This document shows positions 8,364 through 17,115 of a stretch of DNA of 64,000 nt, one piece after another. The first letter of the stretch is position 1; every line of letters starts with the position of its first letter. Below the pieces are notes generated by a model that made no database searches, was not told the DNA's origin, and saw only the letters and a program-made list of their open reading frames with translations. The position numbers and the translations under genes are program-made. The DNA comes from Streptomyces albospinus (GTDB taxonomy: Bacteria > Actinomycetota > Actinomycetes > Streptomycetales > Streptomycetaceae), in assembly GCF_014648695.1 (NCBI RefSeq), contig NZ_BMRP01000002.1, positions 417,735 to 481,734 of the forward strand, in the 5' to 3' direction.

Positions 8364-9706
8364 TGCGCCGCCTCCTCTTCCTCGGTGTCGGCGGCGTCGG
8401 TCTGCTCGGTGGGCTCGTAGACGAGCACCGCGCGGTTGTCGGGGCGCAGCCGGGCCTTGGCGACCGCCTGCACCTCCAGCGGAGAGATCTCCAGGACGCG
8501 CTGGACGGCGGTCAGCGCGAGCTGCGGGTCGCCGAACAGGACGGCGAAGCGGCACAGTTCGTCGGCGCGGCCACTGACCGTCGCGAGGCGGTCCAGCCAT
8601 TCGCGCTCCAGCTGGGCCTGGGCCCGCTCCATCTCTTCCGGAGTCGGCCCCTCGTTGGCGAAGCGGGCCAGCTCCTCGTCGACCGCGGCCTCGATGGCGG
8701 CGACCTCCACACCGCCGGACGTCTTCACGTCCAGCCAGCCCAGCGAGGGCGCGCCCGCCAGCCGCAGCAGGCCGAAGCCCGCCGCGACGGCACTGCGGTC
8801 GCGGCGCACCAGGCGGTTGTACAGGCGGGAGGACTCGCCGCCGCCCAGGATGGTGAGCGCGAGGTCGGCGGCGTCCGCCTCACGGGTGCCGTCGTGCGGC
8901 AGGCGGTAGGCCGCCATCAGGGCGCGGGAGGGGACGTCCTCCTCGAGGACGGTGCGCAGCTGGCTGCCGATGACCTCGGGCAGGCTGCCGTCGCGCGGCG
9001 GCTGCTTGCCGTCGTGCGAGGGGATCGAGCCGAAGTACTTCTCGACCCAGGCCAGCGTCTGCTCGGGGTCGATGTCGCCGACGATCGAGAGGACGGCGTT
9101 GTTCGGCGCGTAGTACGTGCGGAAGAAGGCCCGCGCGTCCTCCAGGGAGGCCGCGTCGAGATCGGCCATCGACCCGATGGGGGTGTGATGGTACGGGTGG
9201 CCCTCCGGGTACGCCATGGCCGTCAGCTTCTCGAAGGCCGTGCCGTAGGGGACGTTGTCGTAGCGCTGGCGGCGCTCGTTCTTGACGACGTCGCGCTGGT
9301 TCTCCAGGGACTCCTCGTCGAGGGCGGTGAGCAGCGAGCCCATCCGGTCCGCCTCCAGCCAGAGCGCGAGCTCCAGCTCGTGGGCGGGCATGGTCTCGAA
9401 GTAGTTGGTGCGCTCGAAGCTCGTGGTCCCGTTGAGCGAGCCGCCGGCGCCCTGGACGAGCTCGAAGTGGCCGTTGCCCTTGACCTGTGCGGAACCCTGG
9501 AACATCAAGTGCTCGAAGAGGTGAGCCAGGCCCGTACGGCCCTTGACCTCGTGGCGCGAGCCGACGTCGTACCACAGGCAGACCGCCGCCACCGGCGTCA
9601 GGTGGTCTACGGAGAGCACCACGCGCAGGCCGTTGGCCAGCCGGTGCTCGGTCGCTGTCAGGCCGCCGGAGCCGGCTTGTTCTGTGGCCGTGTGACCCAT
9701 GGGCAT
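8360..9706 (-). CDS. M16B zinc metallopeptidase, catalytic subunit
   Basis: 448 residues. The inverted zinc motif HLFEH (in GLAHLFEHLMFQGS) and a downstream Glu in the LENQRDVVKNERRQRY helix mark an active insulinase-family protease. The start is taken at ATG 9706 because GAAGGGA lies just upstream; in-frame extension to 9766 is possible but lacks a site. It overlaps the inactive M16 gene by 4 bp, so the subunits are probably made in stoichiometric amounts. Substrates are unknown. Divergent from parC. Confidence 0.92.
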   Translation of the reverse strand: MPMGHTATEQAGSGGLTATEHRLANGLRVVLSVDHLTPVAAVCLWYDVGSRHEVKGRTGLAHLFEHLMFQGSAQVKGNGHFELVQGAGGSLNGTTSFERTNYFETMPAHELELALWLEADRMGSLLTALDEESLENQRDVVKNERRQRYDNVPYGTAFEKLTAMAYPEGHPYHHTPIGSMADLDAASLEDARAFFRTYYAPNNAVLSIVGDIDPEQTLAWVEKYFGSIPSHDGKQPPRDGSLPEVIGSQLRTVLEEDVPSRALMAAYRLPHDGTREADAADLALTILGGGESSRLYNRLVRRDRSAVAAGFGLLRLAGAPSLGWLDVKTSGGVEVAAIEAAVDEELARFANEGPTPEEMERAQAQLEREWLDRLATVSGRADELCRFAVLFGDPQLALTAVQRVLEISPLEVQAVAKARLRPDNRAVLVYEPTEQTDAADTEEEEAAQ

Positions 9707-9883
9707 GTACGTCCCTTCGATCCGCTTGCGAGGAAGTTCTGTCACTGTATGCAACCGCGTCGGCATCTGGCGAAGTTCCCATGAGGAAGGCCCCGAACGT
9801 GCACCGTGCCCGGCCCCCGCGGAAGGGGAAGAGGGGAGTCGCGGTCGGCGTTGTCAGTGGGGCGGTCCACAATGGTCCGCGTC

Positions 9884-9953
9884 AGACTCAGGCAGACTCA
9901 CCGGTCGAACCCCAGCCGGTCGACCACAGCGTTGATCCAGAGCGTTGATCCAA
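9884..9953. repeat. Nested direct repeats in the parC leader
   Basis: Three pairs of direct repeats lie in 70 bp just upstream of parC: CAGACTCA twice (9884-9901), GCCGGTCGA-type twice, and AGCGTTGATCCA(G/A) as an exact 13-bp tandem at 9928-9940 and 9941-9953. They lie between divergent genes, where operators or supercoiling-sensitive promoter elements could be expected. Confidence 0.6.
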
Positions 9954-9991
9954 CACCGGCAGTAGACGCAGCAGAAGGAGCCGCAGCCGCG

Positions 9992-12439
9992 ATGGCCCGC
10001 CGCAGCACGAAGACCCCGCCGCCGGACGACTTCGAGGAGAGGATCCTCGACATCGACGTCGTCGACGAGATGCAGGGTTCCTTCCTTGAGTACGCGTATT
10101 CGGTCATCTACTCCCGCGCCCTGCCGGACGCCCGCGACGGGCTCAAGCCCGTACACCGCCGCATCCTCTACCAGATGAACGAGATGGGCCTGCGCCCCGA
10201 CCGCGGCTACGTGAAGTGCGCCCGGGTGGTCGGCGAGGTGATGGGCAAGCTCCACCCGCACGGCGACGCGTCCATCTACGACGCCCTGGTGCGCATGGCG
10301 CAGCCGTTCTCGATGCGGCTGCCCCTGGTGGACGGGCACGGCAACTTCGGCTCGCTGGGCAACGACGACCCGCCCGCCGCGATGCGGTACACCGAGTGCC
10401 GGATGGCGTCGGCGACGTCCCTGATGACGGAGTCCATCGACGAGGACACCGTCGACTTCGCGCCGAACTACGACGGCCAGGAGCAGGAACCGGTCGCCCT
10501 CCCCGCCGCGTATCCGAACCTCCTCGTCAACGGGGCGTCCGGTATCGCGGTCGGTATGGCGACGAACATGCCGCCGCACAACCTGGGCGAGGTGATCGCC
10601 GCCGCCCGCCATCTGATCAAGCACCCGAACGCCGATCTGGACACCCTGATGCGCTTCGTGCCGGGTCCGGACCTGCCCACGGGTGGCCGGATCGTGGGCC
10701 TGAGCGGGGTACGGGACGCGTACGAGAAGGGCCGCGGCACGTTCAAGATCCGCGCGACGGCCACGGTGGAGAACGTCACCGCCCGCCGGAAGGGTCTCGT
10801 CGTCACCGAACTCCCCTTCACGGTCGGCCCGGAGAAGGTCATCTCCAAGATCAAGGACCTGGTCGGCTCGAAGAAGCTCCAGGGCATCGCGGACGTCAAG
10901 GACCTCACCGACCGCGAACACGGGCTGCGCCTGGTGATCGAGGTCAAGAACGGCTTCAACCCCGAGGCCGTCCTGGAGCAGCTCTACAAGCTCACGCCGA
11001 TGGAAGAGTCCTTCGGCATCAACAACGTCGCCCTGGTGGACGGCCAGCCGCTGACCCTGGGTCTCAAGGAGCTGCTGGAGGTCTATGTCGACCACCGCTT
11101 CGACGTGGTGCGCCGGCGCAGCGAGTTCCGCCGCACCAAGCGGCGCGACCGGCTCCACCTGGTCGAGGGCCTGCTGACCGCCCTGGTCGACATCGACGAG
11201 GTCATCCGCCTGATCCGCTCCAGTGAGAACAGCGCGCAGGCCAAGGAGCGCCTGATGGAGCGCTTCTCGCTGAGCGACATCCAGACCCAGTACATCCTCG
11301 ACACCCCACTGCGCCGGCTGACCAAGTTCGACCGGATCGAGCTGGAATCGGAGCGCGACCGGCTGCGGTCCGAGATCGAGGAGCTGACCCGGATCCTGGA
11401 GTCGGACGCGGAGCTGCGGAAGCTGGTCTCCGGCGAGTTGGCCGCGGTCGCCAAGAAGTACGGCACGGCGCGCCGCACCGTCCTGCTGGAGTCGGCGGGC
11501 GCCCCGGTCACCGCGGTCCCGCTGGAGGTCGCCGACGACCCGTGCCGGGTGCTGCTGTCCTCCACCGGCCTGCTGGCACGCACCGCGACGAGTGAGACGA
11601 CGTTCGACGCCGACGCCAAGCGCGTCAAGCACGATGTGATCGTCTCGGCGGTGCCGGCCACCACCCGTGGAGAGGTGGGCGCGGTGACGTCGCTCGGGCG
11701 GCTGCTGCGGATCTCGGTGGTCGACCTGCCGCAGCTCCCCGAGACCGCGGCGGCCCCCAACCTCTCGGGTGGCGCGCAGGTCTCGGAGTTCCTGACGCTC
11801 CAGGAGGGCGAGGAGCTGATCTGCCTGACAACGCTGGACGAGTCCTCTCCGGGCCTCGCCCTCGGCACCGAACAGGGCGTGGTGAAGCGCGTGGTGCCCG
11901 ACTACCCGTCCAACAAGGACGAGTTGGAGGTCATCGCCCTCAAGGACGGCGACCGCATCGTGGGCGCGGCCGAGCTGCGTACGGGTGAGGAGGACCTGGT
12001 CTTCATCACCAACGAGGCCCAGCTGCTGCGCTATCCGGCGTCGCAGGTACGGCCGCAGGGCCGTCCGGCGGGCGGTATGGCGGGCGTCAAGCTGAGCCAG
12101 GGCGCGCGGGTGATCGCCTTCTCGGCGGTCGATCCGGCCGTCGAGGCCGTGGTCTTCACGGTCGCCGGGTCGCACGGCACCCTGGACGACTCGGTGGCGA
12201 CGGCCAAGCTCACCCCGTTCGACCAGTATCCGCGCAAGGGCCGGGCGACCGGCGGTGTGCGCTGCCAGCGGTTCCTGAAGGGCGAGGACTGCCTGACGAT
12301 GGCCTGGGCCGGTCCTGCTCCGGTACAGGCCGCGGACGCGAAGGGCGCCCCGGTCCCCCTGCCGGAGCCGGACCCCCGCCGGGACGGCTCCGGAGTGCCG
12401 CTGACGAAGCCGGTGGCAGCACTGGCCGGACCGGTGTAA
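9992..12439 (+). CDS. parC: DNA topoisomerase IV subunit A
   Basis: 815 residues. A type IIA topoisomerase breakage-reunion domain (about 30-480) carries the active-site Tyr133 in AAMRYTECR and the preceding KLHPHGDAS segment. A beta-pinwheel C-terminal domain follows (about 510-790). The protein lacks a strict gyrase GQRGGKG box, so topoisomerase IV rather than gyrase is the better reading, supported by parE in the same neighbourhood. The start at ATG 9992 is preceded by AGAAGGAG. It decatenates daughter chromosomes, which matters in streptomycetes during sporulation septation. Confidence 0.93.
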   Translation: MARRSTKTPPPDDFEERILDIDVVDEMQGSFLEYAYSVIYSRALPDARDGLKPVHRRILYQMNEMGLRPDRGYVKCARVVGEVMGKLHPHGDASIYDALVRMAQPFSMRLPLVDGHGNFGSLGNDDPPAAMRYTECRMASATSLMTESIDEDTVDFAPNYDGQEQEPVALPAAYPNLLVNGASGIAVGMATNMPPHNLGEVIAAARHLIKHPNADLDTLMRFVPGPDLPTGGRIVGLSGVRDAYEKGRGTFKIRATATVENVTARRKGLVVTELPFTVGPEKVISKIKDLVGSKKLQGIADVKDLTDREHGLRLVIEVKNGFNPEAVLEQLYKLTPMEESFGINNVALVDGQPLTLGLKELLEVYVDHRFDVVRRRSEFRRTKRRDRLHLVEGLLTALVDIDEVIRLIRSSENSAQAKERLMERFSLSDIQTQYILDTPLRRLTKFDRIELESERDRLRSEIEELTRILESDAELRKLVSGELAAVAKKYGTARRTVLLESAGAPVTAVPLEVADDPCRVLLSSTGLLARTATSETTFDADAKRVKHDVIVSAVPATTRGEVGAVTSLGRLLRISVVDLPQLPETAAAPNLSGGAQVSEFLTLQEGEELICLTTLDESSPGLALGTEQGVVKRVVPDYPSNKDELEVIALKDGDRIVGAAELRTGEEDLVFITNEAQLLRYPASQVRPQGRPAGGMAGVKLSQGARVIAFSAVDPAVEAVVFTVAGSHGTLDDSVATAKLTPFDQYPRKGRATGGVRCQRFLKGEDCLTMAWAGPAPVQAADAKGAPVPLPEPDPRRDGSGVPLTKPVAALAGPV

Positions 12440-12466
12440 CCGCGCGTTTCCGCATGTTCTGACGGC

Positions 12467-12507
12467 TGACGCCGCCGGACCGGTGAAGAACCGGCTTGGC
12501 GGCGTCA
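12467..12507 (+). terminator. parC terminator
   Basis: A perfect 10-bp stem TGACGCCGCC/GGCGGCGTCA has a small nested hairpin (CCGGT...ACCGG) in its loop, 28 bp after the parC stop. Confidence 0.75.
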
Positions 12508-12808
12508 GTCGTATACCGGGGAAATCACCCTTGCGTGTGCGGGGAAGTGGCACCCCGAAAGAGCCGCTCGCGGACGGCGGGCCAGTATGAGGTGACCAGT
12601 TACCGAGTGGTGGGTGACCACGGTTGGGGAGGGTGGTCGCCATCGGGCCGGTGACCGGCGGTGGACAGGCGGCTGGCATCGCATGGCCGGCCTCCGTTCG
12701 GCGGCTGCCACTCCCACCCCAATGACATCAAGCCATGGCCCGCGAAGTCACCCTTCGCCCGGGGCCGCTCCTCGCAGGAGCGTGTTCCCAGGGCGCTCGC
12801 TCCTGCAC
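12508..12808. other. Gap between convergent parC and COG0523 GTPase gene
   Basis: About 300 bp with no coding gene that I can support. No T-rich hairpin was found for the GTPase gene. Confidence 0.4.
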
Positions 12809-13945
12809 TCACTCCTCCTGCGAGGCAACGAACCGCAGCACACCCCACATGCTGTTCATGTCAGCCTCCGAGGGCGCAATTTGCCGGCAGGTGTCCAGTT
12901 CCTTGCGCAGTGCGGGAGCATCAATACCACTGCCGATCATGACCAGTTGGGTACACCGCTCCTCGCCCTTCGGCCACGGCGAGGGATAGAAGCGCAGGAA
13001 GTCACCGACCGCGTGGAGCGTGAACTTCTGACGGTTCTCCGGGACATCGAAGTGCACGAAGCCCTTGATGCGATACAGACCGGCGGGACGGCTGTCGAGG
13101 AACTCCATCAGGCGCCGCGGATGCATCGGCTCGCCGGAGGCGAACTCCACACTCTGATAGGCGGCATGGAGATGCTCCACATGCTCGTGGCACCCGTCGT
13201 GACAGTCCTTGTGGTTATGCTCGCAACCATCGTGGGACCCGTGCTCGACGCCATCCTCGATTCCGTGCCCCGACTCCCCATCGGCGGCGGCTTCGCGCAA
13301 CACATCCTCGAAGGACAGCTGGCGTACGGCTGCGTGACGGTCCTCCCCCGCTCCCCTGTCGAAGAACAGCTCCGGATCGATCCGCCCGTATGCCGTGCAG
13401 AGCACCGGACGGCCGGGAGCAAGATCCGCCAGCGTGTCCAGGAGCTCCTGACGTGCCGCCTCCCCGATCCGGTCGGCCTTGTTGAGCACCACGAGATCGG
13501 CGATACCCACATGCCGGTCCAGTTCGGGATGCCGGACCCGGGTCTCCGCGAACTCTGCGGCGTCGACGACCTCGATCAGCCCGCCATAAACGATCCGGTC
13601 GTTATCACTCGCAAGGATCATCCGGATGAGTTCCTGCGGCTCGGCCAGGCCGCTGGCCTCGATGACGATCACGTCGATATGAACGGCAGGGCGGGCCAGT
13701 CGCTCCAGATAGGTGTCCAGCTCACTGGTGTCGACGGCGCAGCACAGACAGCCGTTGCCGAGCGAGACCATCGAATCCACCTGCCCGGCGACGGTCATCG
13801 CGTCGATCTCGATGCTGCCGAAGTCATTGACGATCGCACCGATACGAGTGCCGTCGCCGGCGCGGAGCAGGTGATTGAGGAGCGTCGTCTTACCCGACCC
13901 CAGGAACCCCGCGAGCACGACGACGGGGATCTGCTGCGTGGCCAA
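12809..13945 (-). CDS. COG0523 (CobW/ZNG1-like) G3E GTPase, putative metallochaperone
   Basis: 378 residues using a TTG start at 13945, chosen because GGAGG lies 7 bases upstream; an upstream ATG would add residues that do not look coding. It has the P-loop GFLGSGKTTLLN, the metal motif GCLCC (CXCC), the NKAD GTP-specificity motif, and a CobW C-terminal domain (FVHFDVPENRQKFTLH). A long His/Cys/Asp-rich stretch around residues 230-265 (GCEHNHKDCHDGCHEH) suggests zinc or another divalent metal. Such proteins deliver metal to client enzymes under limitation. No Zur box was recognised upstream. Confidence 0.88.
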   Translation of the reverse strand: MATQQIPVVVLAGFLGSGKTTLLNHLLRAGDGTRIGAIVNDFGSIEIDAMTVAGQVDSMVSLGNGCLCCAVDTSELDTYLERLARPAVHIDVIVIEASGLAEPQELIRMILASDNDRIVYGGLIEVVDAAEFAETRVRHPELDRHVGIADLVVLNKADRIGEAARQELLDTLADLAPGRPVLCTAYGRIDPELFFDRGAGEDRHAAVRQLSFEDVLREAAADGESGHGIEDGVEHGSHDGCEHNHKDCHDGCHEHVEHLHAAYQSVEFASGEPMHPRRLMEFLDSRPAGLYRIKGFVHFDVPENRQKFTLHAVGDFLRFYPSPWPKGEERCTQLVMIGSGIDAPALRKELDTCRQIAPSEADMNSMWGVLRFVASQEE

Positions 13946-14600
13946 GGGGGTGCCTCCATGGTGCGGGTGGCGTGCCGCACGAACCGGCGGCAAACGAGCT
14001 GTCGATCGTAACGGACCACCTGCGGGACGGACCCAAGCCGCTTCTGCCAACGAGCGGCGTCAAAGACCACAACTGGGTTCCGAGCCGCCGCGATCAGGCG
14101 CATACCGTCGTCACGAGGAGGGTTCGCCTGCTATCGGCAGAGGCAGTCCCTGCCATTGCGATCACCACCGACCCCCATGCCTGAGCCGCGTCTCGCGTGC
14201 TGCGACCGCCCAGGAAAATCTCACGCTGCGCTCCGGGCACAACTCACCACACGGGCAAGCAGGCCACTCAGCCCCACGCCGCGTGCAGACGGAGCACCGG
14301 CCAGAGTGCGGCCCCGGCGCCCACACGCCGGGCTCCAAAGCCCGCCAATGCGCGAACGGCTCCGGCGGCCACAAGGCATTCCACGGCCCTACGCCCCGCC
14401 TGGGGCCCCGCACAGCAGTCAGTCACACGTCCCGGCGAGCTGCCCCTGGCCCCGTCGGAGCTGACCTTCGTCGCCTCGGCGTCCCGGAACGTCGCCGCAG
14501 CGCTCGGCTGCCATACCCGACACCGCCGTAACGCAAGCACGACAGACCGCCGCCACTCGTCGTAGACCCCGTCGACACCCTCCCGAGATTCAAGGTGAGA
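13946..14600. other. Intergenic stretch between divergent COG0523 and sucrase/ferredoxin genes
   Basis: About 650 bp. All frames are open for stretches but none has convincing codon bias. One minus-strand frame (14162-14413) encodes a Cys-rich run (CSVCTRRGAEWPACPCGELC) that could be a remnant or a small zinc protein; I cannot support it as a gene. Confidence 0.4.
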
Positions 14601-14608
14601 CGCTCCGA

Positions 14609-14624
14609 GTTAGGCTCGCCTTTG
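14609..14624. promoter_or_regulatory. Iron box (DmdR/IdeR-type) with overlapping -10, leaderless promoter
   Basis: GTTAGGCTCGCCTTTG retains the GTTAGGCT...CCT core of the IdeR/DmdR1 consensus TTAGGTTAGGCTAACCTAA (11 of 15 positions). Within it TAGGCT (14611-14616) is a good -10, eight bases before the GTG at 14624. That predicts a transcript starting at or next to the start codon and occluded by the iron repressor. Confidence 0.6.
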
Positions 14625-15634
14625 TGAGCACTTGCGCTACCGCTTCCCGCGTATCGGCCGAACCCGTCGCCGGGACAGCAGCCACCGCCCGTACCTGGCT
14701 GCTCATCGAGCAAACCGGACCGTGGGGAGTCAAGGCGCTGACAGACAGCCACCTCGACCCGCACGTCGGCCGGGCCCTGGAGACCGCGGCAGAGGGGACG
14801 GATGTAAGGGTCGCCCTGATCCGCCGTCCAGGACGCCACGCCGACCTCCACGGTGTTCCCCGGCGTCGACTTTTCCTCGCACACACCGCTCCGGGCCGTT
14901 CCTGGATCCGCACCACCACCGTCACCGACCCGCGGGCGGCTCTTGGGCTGGACTTCGCCGCCTTGGGCGCGGGCGAACATGACGGCCTCTGGGAGCCGTA
15001 CACCGGTGAGCCTGTGGTTCTTGTATGCACCAACGGCAAGAGGGATCGCTGCTGCGCCATCCTCGGCCGCCCGTTGGCGACCGAGCTCGCCGCCACGAGC
15101 TCCGCGGTCTGGGAAGTCACCCACATCGGCGGACACCGCTTCTCCCCCACACTTTTCGTCTTGCCTTACGGATACGCCTACGGACGAGCTTCGGCTCAGT
15201 TGGTCAAGGATGTCGTGGAAGCGGCGCGTTACGGCCGTGTCGGACTCGACCATTGCCGTGGCCGCTCGGCGTGGGATCGGCCGGCTCAGGCCGCTGACCT
15301 TGCGGTCCGCGAGCTGATCCGAGAGCGGCGGGCGGACGCACTCGACGTCGTACGGACCGACGCGGTGCGGCCCGAAGCGCGGTGGGGCGATGGACCGGCG
15401 CCGGGCGACGGGTCGGTTGCGGAGGCTTCCCCCGCCTGGGTTGTCACCGTTACGCACTCCGACGGCCGCGCCTGGCACGTTGTCGTCGATCAGCGGACCG
15501 ACGGTGCTCCGGCGCCCGCCAGCTGTGGTGCGCCTCTCGGCCCATCGACGCGAATGGCGGTTACTTCCATCACCGCCATCCCGGATGCCGGCGCCCCTGG
15601 CCGGCCCTTCTCTCCTGCCCTCCCGCTCACCTGA
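14624..15634 (+). CDS. Sucrase/ferredoxin-like family protein (thioredoxin-like [2Fe-2S])
   Basis: 336 residues. The family (named from a doubtful sucrase annotation and related to yeast Apd1/Aim32) has a thioredoxin-like ferredoxin fold. The signature motifs are present: CTNGKRDRCCAILGRPLA for cluster or redox cysteines, and HIGGHRFSPTLFVLPYGYAYG with the conserved HxGGH. The GTG start sits directly downstream of the -10, with no ribosome-binding site, so it is probably leaderless. The overlapping iron box suggests induction in iron starvation. A role in iron or redox handling, possibly siderophore-iron reduction, is inference. Confidence 0.82.
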   Translation: MSTCATASRVSAEPVAGTAATARTWLLIEQTGPWGVKALTDSHLDPHVGRALETAAEGTDVRVALIRRPGRHADLHGVPRRRLFLAHTAPGRSWIRTTTVTDPRAALGLDFAALGAGEHDGLWEPYTGEPVVLVCTNGKRDRCCAILGRPLATELAATSSAVWEVTHIGGHRFSPTLFVLPYGYAYGRASAQLVKDVVEAARYGRVGLDHCRGRSAWDRPAQAADLAVRELIRERRADALDVVRTDAVRPEARWGDGPAPGDGSVAEASPAWVVTVTHSDGRAWHVVVDQRTDGAPAPASCGAPLGPSTRMAVTSITAIPDAGAPGRPFSPALPLT

Positions 15635-15654
15635 AGCCGGACGCATATCCGGCT
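15635..15654 (+). terminator. Hairpin after sucrase/ferredoxin gene
   Basis: AGCCGGA-N6-TCCGGCT begins on the base after the stop codon. It is short and without a T-run. Confidence 0.5.
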
Positions 15655-16385
15655 CCTCACCTTCGCTCTTGCACCTGCAGCGCTGTTTCCCTTCCGGCTG
15701 CTTTCCGCCTGCCACAGCCCGAGCCAACACAGCCCCTGACGCCAGCCCCAGTGTCACGGCAAGCCCCAAGCCGAGCATCGACCTCGCGGCACTGCGGCGC
15801 CCACCGTCCCCCGCTGCCGCACGCCATGCACCGGCGCCATCCCCCGTCGCCCACATACCGACTCCCCTCCGCGTGCCGCACCGCACGCCTCTCCCAGCTC
15901 CTGCCGGGCCACAGACCCTCCTCAGCCACCTGCCGCGCGCCCCTCGTACGCTCATCACCGAGCTCGCCGCGCCCGGAAAGAGCGCCGCTCGGCGACGCCA
16001 GCCGGCGTCGGACGGACCGTCCAGCCCCTTGAACTTCACTTTGCGAGGCTACGCGCACACAATCCGCAACCGACGAGGCTGTGGATAACTCCACGCCGCA
16101 CCTGCATTCCTGCCAACGCCCCGCAGCCACCCGTCGTACACGTGCGCCCAGGCCGGCAGCCATCTCTTACAGCGTGCGTATGGAAGGACCGCCATAGCTC
16201 GCCCCGCATCGGCGGTTGCCATCCGGAGGCGATTCCGCCGTACCTGACCAGGCCCCCCGGATGAGCGGTCCAGCAACACAGCTGATTCCACGGCGGAGAG
16301 TCCCTCCATACGCCCAACTATCCAAATCCACCGACCTGTTGGGCATCCGAACAAGAGCGGATCGATCAAGCGGGCAGTTTGAAAT
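15655..16385. other. Gene-poor stretch of about 730 bp
   Basis: No gene can be supported with confidence. A minus-strand frame starting at ATG 15856 has a strong GGAGGGG site and a hydrophobic segment but runs antisense through the neighbouring gene; it is described in the findings. Confidence 0.45.
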
Positions 16386-16418
16386 GAAAGGCCCCATATT
16401 CTTCAGCCTGGGGCCCCT
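16386..16418 (-). terminator. Intrinsic terminator of the two-component operon
   Basis: On the minus strand GGCCCCA-N12-TGGGGCC is followed by TTTCATTTC. A GC stem with a T-rich tail 11 bp after the response-regulator stop is a classical rho-independent terminator. Confidence 0.8.
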
Positions 16419-16428
16419 CGCCACGTCA

Positions 16429-17115
16429 TCAGGTAGCAGCCGAACCTGGCGGCTCCGCGAGGCCATGCCGGTACGCGTAGTGGATCGCCTGGGCACGGTC
16501 ACGTAGACCTGCCTTGGCGAACAGGTTGTTGATGTGCGTCTTCACCGTCGCAGTGGAGACATGCAGCGTGCGCGCGATCTCTGGGTTCGATTGCCCCTCG
16601 GCCACGAGCCGCAGCACCTCCACCTCTCTGGCGGTCAGTCCGTCCGGGGGCCCGTCCGACGGTTTCGGAAGGCTTCGTACGGGCTCAGCGAAGCGCTCCA
16701 GGAGGCGGCGCTGGATCTTCGGTGACAGGCTGGCTTCGCCCGACAGCACATCTTCGATGGCGCGGACGATCTCATCGCCGTCGGCGTCCTTGGTGAGGTA
16801 GCCACGGGCCCCGGCTTGCAGGGCGGGGAAGAGCGAGTCGTCATCGGCGTACGTAGTGAGTACCACGACCTGGGTTCCGGGGTGATCCGTACGGATCCGG
16901 CGGGTGGCCTCGACGCCGTCGCAACGCGGCATCCTCAGGTCCATCAGGGCGACGTCGGGGGCGAGTTCGGCGACCATACGGACGGCCTCCTCACCGTCCG
17001 CGGCCGATCCGACGACCTCGATACCCGGCAACAGTCCCAGCAGCATCACGATTCCCTCGCGTACCACCGTCTGATCATCGGCCACGACGACACGCGCCAC
17101 CGTGCGTGCCGTCAT
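16429..17115 (-). CDS. NarL/LuxR-family response regulator
   Basis: 228 residues. A receiver domain (about 8-125) has the phosphorylatable Asp in DVALMDLRMP and the conserved Lys in GYLTKDADGDEI. A C-terminal LuxR helix-turn-helix follows (about 155-215, LTAREVEVLRLVAEGQSNPE then STATVKTHINNLFAKAG). Its start overlaps the histidine kinase stop in ATGA, so it is the cognate regulator. Target genes are unknown; the small membrane protein upstream of the kinase is a candidate. Confidence 0.92.
   Translation of the reverse strand: MTARTVARVVVADDQTVVREGIVMLLGLLPGIEVVGSAADGEEAVRMVAELAPDVALMDLRMPRCDGVEATRRIRTDHPGTQVVVLTTYADDDSLFPALQAGARGYLTKDADGDEIVRAIEDVLSGEASLSPKIQRRLLERFAEPVRSLPKPSDGPPDGLTAREVEVLRLVAEGQSNPEIARTLHVSTATVKTHINNLFAKAGLRDRAQAIHYAYRHGLAEPPGSAAT

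Noticed and set aside
9992..12439. Gyrase A rather than ParC
   Set aside because: The strict GQRGGKG gyrase box was not found in the C-terminal domain, and parE is in the same neighbourhood.
14162..14413. Cys-rich 83-residue frame on the minus strand
   Set aside because: Cysteine spacing is suggestive, but codon bias is poor and there is no ribosome-binding site; not supportable as a gene.
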